Of a stretch of 64,000 bases of DNA, positions 50,338 through 61,300 are shown in pieces. The notes below the pieces were generated by a model. It had not been told where the DNA came from and ran no database searches. It worked only from the letters and a program-made list of their open reading frames with translations. The stretch's first letter is position 1. The number at the start of each line of letters is the position of its first letter. The stretch covers positions 19,342 through 83,341 of the forward strand of contig JAGVWA010000002.1 of assembly GCA_018304505.1 (NCBI GenBank). The letters run 5' to 3'. This DNA is from Nanobdellati archaeon (lineage in GTDB: Archaea; B1Sed10-29; JAGVWA01). Made by a program: the position numbers and the translations under genes.

Positions 50338-51536
50338 CTGACTTGAAGAAGCTCCTAAAAAAAAGGGGCCCAGTCGAGGAAAAGAAAACCAGCGAACAAA
50401 AAATGAAGGAGGCAATCACTAGGCTTGAGGCAGGTGCATCGGTAGAAGAAGCTGAAGAGGGCGACGAAATCGATAGAAAGGCGCTCGCGAGCATGCTCGG
50501 CCGCCTGAGAGAAAAGTACAAGCGCGAAGGCTACCTCAAGGAGGTTTCTGAAGAAGAATCAGAGCGCTCAAAGCAAATGAAAAAAATAATGGAAGGGGGC
50601 GTCATCGGCGTAAAGGAAGCAGGCGCAGAAGAGCTCTTGGGGGTGCAGAGCCCAATAGTAAAGGTCTTCGCGCAATTCTACTTATCCCTGGAGGCGCCGC
50701 TGAAGTTTTTCAGAAACGCGCTGCAGGCAACCTTTGGAAAAAGCCTCGAAAGAAACCTGATTGCGGCAAGGATGAATTACACGCCAAGCCAATACCTCAC
50801 GATAGTTACGAGCGCCACAATCATAACATGGCTCGTTTATTTTCTCTTCGCAACCCTGTTCATAGTTACGGGTACAGCCGCGCTCGGCCCGCTGATCGCT
50901 GGCGCGCTCTTCGCGCCATTCTTAATACTGATAGTTGGAATCCTTATACCGAGCAGCAACGCGGCCAAGGTCGCGTCAAACATTGAGAAGGACCTGCCAT
51001 TTGCGCTGAGGCACATGAGCATCGAAATCAGGGCCGGTGTCGGTATTTTCAAGACAATGCAGTCGATCGCGGAGTCTGGCTACGGCGAACTGAGCATCGG
51101 TTTTCAGAAGGTCCTTAGCGACATCAGCAAGGGCGTGCCGACAGAAGACGCGCTCGAAAATTGGTCGAACCTGATGGGATCAGAAGCCCTCAAGCGTGTC
51201 GTGACGCACATTGTCAGGGCGCTCAAGACTGGCAGCAATCTCTCAGATATAATGGTGACAATTGCAGAGGACGTGACTTTCGAACGCAAAGCAAAAATCC
51301 AGGATTATGCGCAGAAGCTCAACTTGATGAGCCTGTTCCTGATGATGATCGCCATTGTCCTGCCGGTCATGGCGGGCGTCCTTACCGCCGTCGCCAGTTC
51401 GCCCAGCATAACGCGCTTCGTGTCATTTTTTGCGGGCTTTGACACGAGCTTCCTAACAGTGATTTACTTCATCATAATTCCGGGCCTTCTTACCATGTTC
51501 CTGTTCTTCATCAAGGCGGGAGACCCGGGAACGTAA
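50334..51536 (+). CDS. Type II/IV secretion platform protein (TadC/FlaJ-like), copy 1
   Basis: The 400-residue protein has a charged N-terminal extension (1-100). The T2SF domain follows, with helices at about 165-185 and 190-215. The conserved cytoplasmic helical region (RHMSIEIRAGVGIFKTMQSI) comes next, with two C-terminal helices (about 340-395). It is expected to anchor the ATPase and pass pilin subunits through the membrane. The ATG overlaps the ATPase stop, so synthesis is coupled. Confidence 0.9.
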   Translation: MTDLKKLLKKRGPVEEKKTSEQKMKEAITRLEAGASVEEAEEGDEIDRKALASMLGRLREKYKREGYLKEVSEEESERSKQMKKIMEGGVIGVKEAGAEELLGVQSPIVKVFAQFYLSLEAPLKFFRNALQATFGKSLERNLIAARMNYTPSQYLTIVTSATIITWLVYFLFATLFIVTGTAALGPLIAGALFAPFLILIVGILIPSSNAAKVASNIEKDLPFALRHMSIEIRAGVGIFKTMQSIAESGYGELSIGFQKVLSDISKGVPTEDALENWSNLMGSEALKRVVTHIVRALKTGSNLSDIMVTIAEDVTFERKAKIQDYAQKLNLMSLFLMMIAIVLPVMAGVLTAVASSPSITRFVSFFAGFDTSFLTVIYFIIIPGLLTMFLFFIKAGDPGT

Positions 51537-51591
51537 CATAATGAAAAATAATGAAAACATGTAATACATCAGATAAAATGAGTTGATAAAA

Positions 51592-52515
51592 ATGGCAGAA
51601 ATTGAAATGACGTCGCAGCAAGGCCCAATAACAAAAGCGGTAAAGGGCATCATGGGTAAGTACACTGCGGCGTTTGAGTACACGGGCATCAAGTTTCCCC
51701 CCCGGCTGGCGATTCTTGGAACCATTGGCGCTGCATTTTTCGTTGGCTTGATAACGATTTTGATCGACCCTGTTTTATCGCTGCTGCTCGTTGTTCTCAT
51801 ACTGGACATCGGCATGGGCCTCCCGTTTTTCCTCGTTGACAAAAAAATCGCACAGCTCGAAGGCAGTTTGCCCGATGTGCTGCATCACATGGGAACCACC
51901 CTGAAAACCGGGGGAACTATTGAGGTTGCGCTTCGCGAAATTTCAGAAGTGGACTATGGCCCGCTGACATTCGAGACCAAAAAGATGCTCAGGGAAATCA
52001 ATGAAGGCAGGACATTTGAGGACGCCTTCTTCCGCTTTGCAGATCAGTCAAGAAGCGAGCTAATCAGGAGGACGGCCACTATAATAGTAGCCGCGCGCAG
52101 GGCGGGCGGGGGTCTGGTTGATACGTTGGCGTCAATGTCCGATGACATCCGGGAAATCGCGCGCCTAAAGCGTGAACGCGTTTCGGCAACCGCGATGCCT
52201 TTCATGTTCCTGCTCGCAGCCGGCGTCTTCCTTGCGCCGCTAGTCTTCGGCATAGTGAAATCAGTGCTCGAGATCCTGCTGCAGTCTGCAGTTGATGAGG
52301 CAACAAAGGCCCAGAGCGTCATCCTGCTCAATTCATTCGACACAACCTTCAAGCTCTATCTCGTAATAGAGACCGCGTTTAACACAGTCGGCGCAGTCCT
52401 CATCAGGACCGGCCAGTTCACGAAATCCATACCCTATCTGCCGTTCACCATGCTGATTTCGTATGTTATATATACCGCAGTATCAACGACATTCCTTTCA
52501 CTAATCGGGGGGTGA
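51592..52515 (+). CDS. Type II/IV secretion platform protein (TadC/FlaJ-like), copy 2
   Basis: The 307-residue second T2SF protein has helices at about 40-62 and 64-82, the conserved LPDVLHHMGTTLKTGGTIEV segment and two C-terminal helices. It is shorter than copy 1, without the N-terminal extension. A TTG at 51583 is the next in-frame alternative; ATG 51592 is preferred. Pairs of T2SF proteins are usual in archaeal pilus systems and may form a heterodimeric platform. Confidence 0.9.
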   Translation: MAEIEMTSQQGPITKAVKGIMGKYTAAFEYTGIKFPPRLAILGTIGAAFFVGLITILIDPVLSLLLVVLILDIGMGLPFFLVDKKIAQLEGSLPDVLHHMGTTLKTGGTIEVALREISEVDYGPLTFETKKMLREINEGRTFEDAFFRFADQSRSELIRRTATIIVAARRAGGGLVDTLASMSDDIREIARLKRERVSATAMPFMFLLAAGVFLAPLVFGIVKSVLEILLQSAVDEATKAQSVILLNSFDTTFKLYLVIETAFNTVGAVLIRTGQFTKSIPYLPFTMLISYVIYTAVSTTFLSLIGG

Positions 52516-52593
52516 GGAAAAGGTTGAGGAAAGGTTTATAAACAAATGCTGATTTCATAACTCAGTTATACTAACAATATGGAGGTAAAATGA

Positions 52594-53055
52594 ATGAGCG
52601 GAACAAAAGGTCAAGGTTCACTTGAGTACCTGTTTATCATCGCAGGCGTTTTAGCAGTAGCAGCAATTGCTGTCTTGTTTTTGACAAGCGCAGGAGCAGG
52701 CGCAGCACAATCACAGCTAAGAGCAACATGCGTCGCAGCAGCGCAACAGTGCGGTTCCTTGCAATTGACTCAGCCAGGCGTAACGTGTCCAAACACCTGC
52801 GGCAGGGCGTGTAGCGACCCAAGAACCGGCACAGACGTACTGGGTATAGAGGACGTCTGGAATGTCCAAGTGCAGCAACTCGCACCATCAGGAAGATGCT
52901 TTAATGAGGATGGTGGGGAGATCCTTGTTGACGGTGCGCCCATTGATGACCAGGTTACCTGCGAAGACGATAATGGCGGAATCTTCTTCGACAACAACTG
53001 CGTACCTGGAACAGCGTGTTACCAGTGTTCAATAGCAGGGCCAATACCAGCGTAA
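52594..53055 (+). CDS. Cys-rich class III signal peptide protein (pilin-like)
   Basis: The 153-residue protein starts MSGTKGQGSLEYLFIIAG, a class III signal peptide with a Lys-Gly cleavage site. Its mature part is Cys-rich (CPNTCGRACSDPRTGTD and GTACYQCSI), as in the proteins at 14142 and 53217. GGAGGT lies 8 nt before the ATG, and a TATA (GGTTTATAAA, 52548-52557) upstream. Small size and strong signals suggest the major pilin-like subunit. Confidence 0.92.
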   Translation: MSGTKGQGSLEYLFIIAGVLAVAAIAVLFLTSAGAGAAQSQLRATCVAAAQQCGSLQLTQPGVTCPNTCGRACSDPRTGTDVLGIEDVWNVQVQQLAPSGRCFNEDGGEILVDGAPIDDQVTCEDDNGGIFFDNNCVPGTACYQCSIAGPIPA

Positions 53056-53081
53056 AACCAATTATTAATAAAACCGGAAAA

Positions 53082-53097
53082 GGGGAACGCGTTCCCC
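53082..53097 (+). terminator. Perfect 16-bp palindrome
   Basis: GGGGAACGCGTTCCCC is self-complementary over all 16 bp, 27 nt after the stop codon of the pilin-like gene. It may end the platform-pilin transcript. Confidence 0.55.
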
Positions 53098-53216
53098 ACT
53101 TCCAATTTAATAACCTAATTCTTATTTTATTGACAACTTCACTGTGGGGCAGCTTTTAAACGAACCCAGTTCTTGCCTGAACAAGGTTTTTAAACCACGT
53201 GCGCATTCATTACTTC

Positions 53217-54419
53217 ATGCAAAAGGGCCAGGGTTCACTTGAGTACCTGTTTATCATCGCAGGCGTCCTCGCTGTCGCGTCCTTAGTTGTGCTTTTCTTG
53301 GCAAGCAGCGCAGCCCAGAGCGCGGAACAGCAGATAATAAGCGCGTGTGTCGGCGCGGCTGCTGAGTGCCAAACCCTTAGATTGGGAAACAAAAACCTTG
53401 AATGCCCCAATTTGTGCAGCAGGGCGTGCAGCGACCCGCGCAATGGCCTCGACTTAAAGACAAAGCAGAAGATCTATGACCCGGACACGCAGAAGCTCAT
53501 CATCTGCCCGCCAGGTTCCGCGTGCGGGTCATGCAAGGTCGGCAGCATACAACACGTTACACAACAGGAGGCGGTGCGTTTAAGCCAAGACCTGCTGCTG
53601 AAAGTCAACGAGCCGGTGGTGCTGGACAACGGTTATACTTTACTGTTCACGCTTGAACCATACCCAAGTGATTCAGCACTAACGTTGTTCGCGTTCACGC
53701 TAACGGATCTGCAAGGAACCAAACATAAGCAAGGCTTCCCAGTAGAGACTGACGACACGCTGATTGAACTGAACCAGAAGCGCATTATTCAGCAGGCTGC
53801 GGTGCTGTTTGATACAGTCTCCCCAGTGCTTGCCATGAATTTTGACGCCATCGCGACGCAGCAGAACAAGCTGATACTGATCGGCATGATCACAGATTCA
53901 GTAACAGGGGATGTACTGAGGCTGCCTAAGCCGACATTGTATCTGAGCCCGTTTGACTGGTCAAAAATTGAGGGGGCATGCTTTGGCGAAGACACGCGGA
54001 ATTGTGGTACTACAATGGATTCCATGGTTGGCAAGGTAGCACAGTTTAGCCCGTATCTTTACTTCACGGCGACACAAGCTACGCATCCCGAAACAGGCAT
54101 CAGCGGCACAAGGTATGACTTCAGCATGTTTCTCTCAAGTACGCTTCTTGATCTCTGTATTGAAAGTGGTGATAGGACTAAATACCCTGATGGGGTGGCG
54201 CTTGTGAAGGATTATAAAAATCTCAACGACCTTCAAAAGGGGTGCATTGATTTCTATATTTCAGAAAATGGAAACCCGTTTGCTGCAGAGTTATTTGGGC
54301 AGGGCACATTCGGGCCCGCAAAATCATACCTAGGCGCAACTGTTGCCATCTCAAGCTATCGGGTACGGATCGTTGACATCAAGGGAACGCGGCTTGGCCT
54401 GGCGCCAGTGTTCCAGTGA
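53217..54419 (+). CDS. Large Cys-rich class III signal peptide protein
   Basis: Starting at ATG 53217, the protein has 400 residues. MQKGQGSLEYLFIIAG is the signal, followed by the shared cysteine cluster (CPNLCSRACSDPRNGLD, CPPGSACGSCKVGS) and a beta-rich region of about 290 residues. The frame runs to GTG 53199, but a TATA-like GTTTTTAAACC (53187-53197) suits a leaderless start near 53217. It has the same head as the genes at 52594 and 14142 but a different tail, so it may be a minor or tip subunit. Confidence 0.88.
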   Translation: MQKGQGSLEYLFIIAGVLAVASLVVLFLASSAAQSAEQQIISACVGAAAECQTLRLGNKNLECPNLCSRACSDPRNGLDLKTKQKIYDPDTQKLIICPPGSACGSCKVGSIQHVTQQEAVRLSQDLLLKVNEPVVLDNGYTLLFTLEPYPSDSALTLFAFTLTDLQGTKHKQGFPVETDDTLIELNQKRIIQQAAVLFDTVSPVLAMNFDAIATQQNKLILIGMITDSVTGDVLRLPKPTLYLSPFDWSKIEGACFGEDTRNCGTTMDSMVGKVAQFSPYLYFTATQATHPETGISGTRYDFSMFLSSTLLDLCIESGDRTKYPDGVALVKDYKNLNDLQKGCIDFYISENGNPFAAELFGQGTFGPAKSYLGATVAISSYRVRIVDIKGTRLGLAPVFQ

Positions 54420-54647
54420 AATAAACCCGTGCTGGTTTAAACTGGTTAACTTCACAAAATCGTTATAAGGAAACCGTGTGCTGGCCGTGACTGCGTTGCC
54501 AATAACTCCCATTATCTATAATAGTGAACGCAAAGTATTTAATGATTTTGTAAACTAGGTATAGTTAAAACCGAGCAATGGAATAAACGGGTTTAAACCC
54601 GCGGCTGTTGCAAAATCAATATATAATTCGTATGCTATAAAAAGCGT
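54420..54647. other. Intergenic region with CGGGTTTAAACCCG palindrome
   Basis: No gene is seen in these 228 nt. A perfect 14-bp palindrome (CGGGTTTAAACCCG, 54588-54601) lies about 50 nt before the prepilin peptidase start, and related GGTTTAAACTGG occurs at 54434-54445. A TATA (ATATATAATTC, 54619-54629) gives a leaderless start at 54648. The palindromes could be operators. Confidence 0.5.
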
Positions 54648-55247
54648 GTGTTTCTCAACATCGCGGTGTTCATGCTGCTCGCGCTCGCGGCACTGAACGA
54701 CATAAAGACAAGGATAATTCCGCCATTGTTTTCGCATGTCTTGATAGCAATTGGCATCGTTAGCGTGTTCTTTGAATTCTCGCCAGTAAAAATGCTTCTG
54801 CCGATAGTGTTTTATGCTCTCTACAAGGTTGGTGCGATGGGGGGTGGCGATGCCAAGGTCTTAATGGGCTTAGGCATGCTGTTTTCCCAGCAAGTGCTTG
54901 TGATCTTGGGCATCGCGGTGCTCTTGTCAGGCGGGTTTCTGTTGGCCAGCGCAACGCCTCTCCGGGCTGTTGTGGAGTATGTCATGTCATCACTGCGGAG
55001 ATTCAGAGGCTCAAAATTATCCCTGATGATTGCGCTTTTCATTCTGCGCGAAAACACCATGGCATCGTTGTGGGCGTTTTTAGGCTTCTTTGCGCTCTGG
55101 GTTGCTGCTGACGTGTTTTTTTCATCAATCAGCAATGCGAGAAAAACACACAGGAAAACCAGCGTGCCGTTCATTCCCTTTGTGGCGATGTCCTTTGCCC
55201 TGTGGGCTTTACTGGCTGCATACACGGAAATTTGTGTGCTTTGTTAA
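54648..55247 (+). CDS. Prepilin peptidase (A24, FlaK/PibD-like)
   Basis: The 199-residue membrane protein carries the two catalytic aspartates of A24 peptidases: D18 in LNDIKTRIIPP and D68 in GGGDAK (G-x-G-D motif). About five or six helices are present. It starts with GTG 54648 in a leaderless arrangement. It is expected to cleave class III signal peptides of the proteins at 14142, 52594, 53217, 55400, 62933 and 63469. Confidence 0.93.
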   Translation: MFLNIAVFMLLALAALNDIKTRIIPPLFSHVLIAIGIVSVFFEFSPVKMLLPIVFYALYKVGAMGGGDAKVLMGLGMLFSQQVLVILGIAVLLSGGFLLASATPLRAVVEYVMSSLRRFRGSKLSLMIALFILRENTMASLWAFLGFFALWVAADVFFSSISNARKTHRKTSVPFIPFVAMSFALWALLAAYTEICVLC

Positions 55248-55279
55248 GCGTAGCGTACAAAAGTATTTTGTTAAGTTTG

Positions 55280-55324
55280 TTTTACAATATGCATGCATTT
55301 CGTAAAGTTTACTTTACAATATGC
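55280..55324. repeat. TTTACAATATGC direct repeat with inner dyad
   Basis: TTTACAATATGC occurs at 55281-55292 and 55313-55324. Between them GTAAAGT/ACTTTAC (55302-55317) forms a near-perfect palindrome with a 2-nt centre. The region lies between the peptidase gene and the promoter of the giant gene and may be an operator. Confidence 0.5.
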
Positions 55325-55399
55325 CAATGCGACGCCAAATGGGGGCGCTATCGAGGCTGCATGAAGCTTTAAATATGTGCGTTTGTTATCCATAGGTAT

Positions 55400-58300
55400 A
55401 TGACGGCCGTACGAAACATCAATGAGTCGCGTGGACAGTTGTCACTTGAAGTTCTTGTTATTCTAGCTGTCGGCCTAGTGTCAGCGGCCCTCGTCGGCGT
55501 GTTCGCGTCAAACTTAATCAGCATCAGCGAGGGCATCGAGGCCCAGACCGAGGCCTTTGGGGGCGTCGTAGCCGAGACACTGGAGCAGCCAGAGTTCGAG
55601 CGGGCACAGCAGTTTCTCCCTGACTTGACGATTACGGAAAACATCCGGTTTGTTTCGGCAGCGGAAACAGCTGCCGCAGCCGCAGAAAGTGGGGTCATTG
55701 GCAGTGCACTTGTTGAAGTAGGGGAAATAAAAGCCAGTGAGTCGGCAACACTAACACTGACACAAGATCAGGCAACGCAGACAGGCATCAGCGAAATCAC
55801 AATCAGTGCAGCAAATCAAATCCCGGACAGGTCACAGGTTACCGTGCAAAAGTTCTCAGACAAACCGGCAACGCTCGCAATCGCGCCGCTGGCTGTGCAA
55901 GAAGACGCTGCAATACCCGTGTATGCGTACCTCGAAATCACAGCAGTGGGCTTCACAAACAATGATGTTGAAGAGGCCACCATCAAGTTCCAAGTAGAAA
56001 AAGCGTGGCTCACAGAGAACGGTTTGTCTGACGCCCAAATCGTGCTGAGCAGGTTCTCTGGTGATGCATGGGCTGAACTGCCGACAACAGTTGTTACTCC
56101 AGACGACACTCAGGACGATACGTATGTATATTATAGTGCGGTCTCTCCTGGCTTCAGCACCTTCGCGATCACGCCACAGGCGCCAGTACGTCCATCGTCA
56201 GTAGTCCCGGTTGCGTTGTGGCAGTTTAACGGCAACAGCCGTGCTGACTCTACAGGCCAGGCTGGCCAGGTCATTGGCGGGAATCTTGTGTCTGGGCGTT
56301 TTGCTGGTGGCCTTGAGTTAACTTCAGGTAGTGCGACCTTGAATTCAGACTGGTTTTCATCAAGTGGTAGTATAGAGCTTTGGTTTAAGCCTTCGTTGGA
56401 ATACTCGCCGAGTAGTCCTGCATCTCAGAGAGCCTATCTTTTTAGTGGTTTTGAAGAGTCTCCTGTTGCCTGGATCCGTGAAGTTAACAATAATCCGGGT
56501 GTGTTGTCTGTGTGCATCAAAAACACAGCTGGCCAGAATGCATGTGTGAATTCACAGACAAAAGCATGGCTTAAAGGCAGGTGGTATCATCTGGCGGTCA
56601 CTTGGGAAGGTATTGGTACCACGGGGATTTTAAAGGTATACGTGAATGGCGTGCTTGAATCTGAGAATCGAAATGCTGGCGTGCCTAAAGCGGGCAGTGT
56701 ACCTAATAATAAATGGCAATTGGGCAGAGGCTATGGCGAAACAAAGCCAATAAAGGCTGTGTTTGACGAAGTCGGCATTTACAATGTCGTGAAAAGCACC
56801 ACTGAGATAGCGGAAGACGCGGCTGCACACGTGGAGTATGTTTATGTTGCTCCGAGCCTTCCACTTTTAAACGCCGCGCCTGAGCGGGATTTACAAAACC
56901 CAGAAATCGAGTTTGCCACGATTCAGGGAAGCAACGTCTACCTATCCCCCGCAGCTTCCTTCATAAGCACGCCGACACTGCCATCGATTTCAGAATTCAC
57001 TGATGTAGATCATTTGTTGTCTACGCAGCTCGGTATCTTCAATTCTTTGACGAAGTTCTATGTTGCTAAATACACAACAGTACAGGGGTTCAAGAGAATC
57101 GAGGGATATTACAAGGTGCCGGATTCAACAGCATCATATCCTTTGTACATTGACCTCAATGGAGACGACTTGGCAGACTATTGGTTTTCGAGGAGCGGAA
57201 TCGCAAATTGGTATAATAGGTACTGTGCAAGGACAGACAGGACAGGCTCCTGGCTGTATGGTAGCTCGGCAGGGCTTAAGACCGAACACAATTGTGAACA
57301 AGGTAGCGTAGTGACTAATATGGCTGATAACTATGCTTTTAAATTCCACATAACAACGCGTGACGAGATAAGGGTATCAACAGGGCTGGCAGGCACAGAT
57401 CCGCTGAAAGACAAAATGACGAATGCAGTGACGCTGTCTATTCAAGCGCCGCCAACAGCAGGGGAGGTTGCAGAACCTATGCCCTCGAAGCCTGTCGACA
57501 CCTGCGTTGCAAGTACACTTTCAACTATTGCCCCGAATGAGATTAAGGAAAGGGCAGTATTAACACTTGATGGCAGCAAGGATGACTTTGATTGCGCTGA
57601 CAGGTATAGTTTACAGGGTGATGCCGATGCACAAAGAAAAATCTACGTTGCTAGGGCAGCTAACACTCGCAAGACCCACGTGCACTTTGACGCGGACATT
57701 AATGAACTAAACAACTTTGTGTTGGCACACGCGTACATTGACATTGACAATGACAACACTGCAGACATTGATATGATGAAGCAATTCTCAAGGTCGCAGG
57801 TAACTTCTGGCGGGCAGACAAGCACAACAGAACGCACCCTGTACTCAATCAGCTGCTTTAATGCCCGGGCAACTACAAAATGGGAGGTTGGGAACTGCGC
57901 AGACCGGGGAGTACAACATACCCAAACGGGCGTCAGTTCAGACAAGCCCATAGAAGCCAGTTTCGAACCCAGGTTTCCTTCAATAAAAATAGCTACACAA
58001 GAACCGTCAAACATTCAAAGCCCGATTCTCAGGGGCACGGTTTATGAATTCTTAACTGGCGTACGAGCTGTTGTAGAGCAGGTGGTTTCAAGGGACATTG
58101 TTTCTGCTTCAGCCACCCTGAATTTGCTGACCACGCTTAACGCGCCGAAGGACTTTAAACTCACCACCCCAATTGCAGGCTTCACTGCAACGTCAGTAAA
58201 ATCAATAAGCATATCGTCAAGCAAACAGTTGTCTCCAGGAAGCATAACCATAGAAAAATTATCCCGCATGCCGGCTGGCCTAACAGACCCCGGGCTAGAC

Positions 58301-61300
58301 AACATCTTTACCAGGCTGTCGATCACTAGCCAGGGCTTTTACATTGCAGACGTTACCCAGGCGACGCTTGAATTCGACATACCCAAGACTTGGCTACAAG
58401 CTAATATACCGAGGACTTGGCTACAAGCTAATAATGCAGGGTCACAAGCCATTTCTGTTTATCGGTATGAGGTAGATAAGTGGACAGAATACAAAGCTGA
58501 ATTGGTTTCACAAGACATAGCAACAGCGTCCTTCAAAGCTGTGTTGCCCGGCTTATCAGTGCTCGTCATTGGGGAACGCACAGTACCAACAGCACCTGCA
58601 GCTCCAACAGAAGCAGAACCTGCAGCAGAGGAGCCTGAAGTGCCAGCAGTTACAGCACCTGCAGTAGGCACAGCAGTATCAGCAACGCCGCGCGGTGAAC
58701 CCATTTCAGGGAACCTTGAATTCGATGTGTACAACATCGGCAGGGTTGATTATCCGCCAACGCGGCTGCCAGTGTTAGCAGCTTCTTCCAAGCCCCGGGT
58801 TTTGCAATACCCCCAAATCGGTTTCCAAACCCCTGCGCAAACAACTCCAGAGCTTACTGTAAGCGACTACACCAAAATCCAGGATGCCTTGGCGCTGGAG
58901 CAAAACACATTTTCAGAGCAAGAACTCATTATTGCCGCGCAGTACGCGAAGCAAAAATGCACCGAAACAGGGGCCCTTGGACCGAGCGTATCAGTAATCA
59001 ATACGCCATTCACCAACCTTAACGACTTGGCAGGTCCAAGAAACGGTGAGGCTAGCTGGTACATAACCAATACAGGCAGCACTGCTGCTACAGGCGTGCA
59101 GATAAAAATCGACGTTAGGGTATTCTTTGATGGAGGCAGGACCTTTACAGCAATAGAAAAGAGGGACGTCCCTGCAGGGCAAACCATTGTCATAAACCTT
59201 GCGGATCCATCAATATTATATAGGATAACTCCAAGCGGCTCCCCAGTTCGGTGGAGTGATATGTTAACAACCCTCAGGGGAATAGACACTGTTACTATGA
59301 CAGCCACAGTAGCAAATGACCCGAACCAAAATGACAACAGGGGCACAGCGAAACTAACCTCAACGTCACCCTACACCTGGCAACTAACCTCGCCAGACTT
59401 CAACACTCAGGTGGCTTCGACAGTGCAAGTTGATTACTGTCGGTACCAGCCGCTGTTGCTCGTTGCAATTTTAAAAAGCCCTGACCAATACGGCTTTAAC
59501 TTAGAATCTTTCCTGCAGCAGCGCGTGGCAGAGCAACTCATAACGCAGGCAGAAATCGTTGTGCCCGGCCGTGGAGCCCTTGTAGACGCCTCACTGTACA
59601 CCGCAGAGTGCTACGCAGAGCTGCCGTTGTTGACAGAAGAAGGAGGGGCAGAAACAACAGACGAAGGGCAAGCGCAGTCCAGTGCGGTTTGCCAGGGCCA
59701 GCCAATAGCGTCAGTGCGTGTTCCTTCGACACAAGCAGGCACGTTCAACACGTTGAGAATGCAGAACCTCGAGCTATATACAGGGCAGGACTACGTGCTT
59801 GTTGTGGACCCCCAAGATGGTTTGGTTGAGTCAAGGGAAGACAACAACGCCATTCGATTTAAAGGCGCAGACCTTGTGGCGCTAAGACCTGTCGAGGCGC
59901 CATTAATTAGCCTGCCGCGGGAAATAATCGACATACTTCTGCCGCCGACAGCAGGCGCAGTAGGCGACGTCACGGTAGGCAGCTTCGACACAGCAACATC
60001 GTATCAACTCAACGACCCCTTCGGCGGCGCGTACTCGATTGCCTCGCTGGATGCGAAAATCGCGTCGTTGCAGGGTGTTCTGTTGCGCACTGAGGACTTA
60101 TCCTTTACCCGTGCTGCAGGGGAGAACATCCAGGATCTTGTATTTCAGGATAATATGCTATCCATGCCCGTCAAGCCATCAGCGCTGCCCCAGGGAATTG
60201 ACACCACATCTTTTTTCTATGTTAACTCAGCATGGCAGCGGGACAGCTATGGATTGCAGTTTATAGACAAGTCACAGCAAGGCGTTTCTGACGGGCTGAG
60301 TAAAATAGATTACTCAGGGCTCGGAATACAGGATATACATTTCAGTGACCCGAATAACGGCGTGATTGGGGGGTTGATTATATCAGGTGGAAATACATAT
60401 GCAATGCTTGCAATTACTGAAACAGGTGGTGACGATTGGGTAATTTACTTGGTCCGTGAAGCGGCAACACATACGGTTCTTGTAGGTCACAGTTTAGGCA
60501 AGCCAGTTGCCTTGCTTTCAGACAGCCGCCTAGTCTACATTGAGGACGGCAAGGTCAAGAAATCAATAGACTTGGCAAATCTCGGCGGCGGATTTGACAT
60601 GATGGCCACATCGAGCACGGATGTATATCTTGGGGAAAAAGCCACAGGCAAGGTTTACAAAATCAGCGCGCTTGACGCAACGCAGGCAAAACTTGATTAT
60701 CAAGCAGTGCAGTCAAATGCAGAATCGCTAGCTGGATTGGCGGGAGCGCGTGGGCTGTTCGCAAGTGATGATCGTGACATTGGTTATCCTATAATAGAGT
60801 TCCAATTTCCTTCTCTGTCAACAGGAAGACGCATTGTTGACACCAGCGCTCAACAAACCACCACGCTAGGCGCGCAGCGCACACTTGTCGCGAACTCAAA
60901 GAAGCGCGACAACGCGATCCTCGTTTTGAACAACGTGAAATCAACAGGCGGAACGCGAATTACGGGCTACACAGTTCGATTGAAGGACTCTACCAAGATC
61001 CTCGCCTCGGGCCTCGCGTTGCAGCCCTCGATTTCGCAATTACTAATATCACTGCCATTGCAGGCCGTCGAATTCAACAGCCAGGGTATTACTGATCAGC
61101 CCTTGCAGATCACGTTCCAGCAGGAGAACGGCGCAACCACAACCATTGATGGGCCGAAGGTGTACGACATCGCTAAGGACACAAGGTCCAAGGCTGCCCT
61201 GGATTTGCTTGAGCGCGACATTAGCAAGAGCATAACCGAAATTCCCAGCATCAGCTTCGGAGTTAAAAAAAAAGAGCAAGTCCCCTTTGAAGTGAAGACC

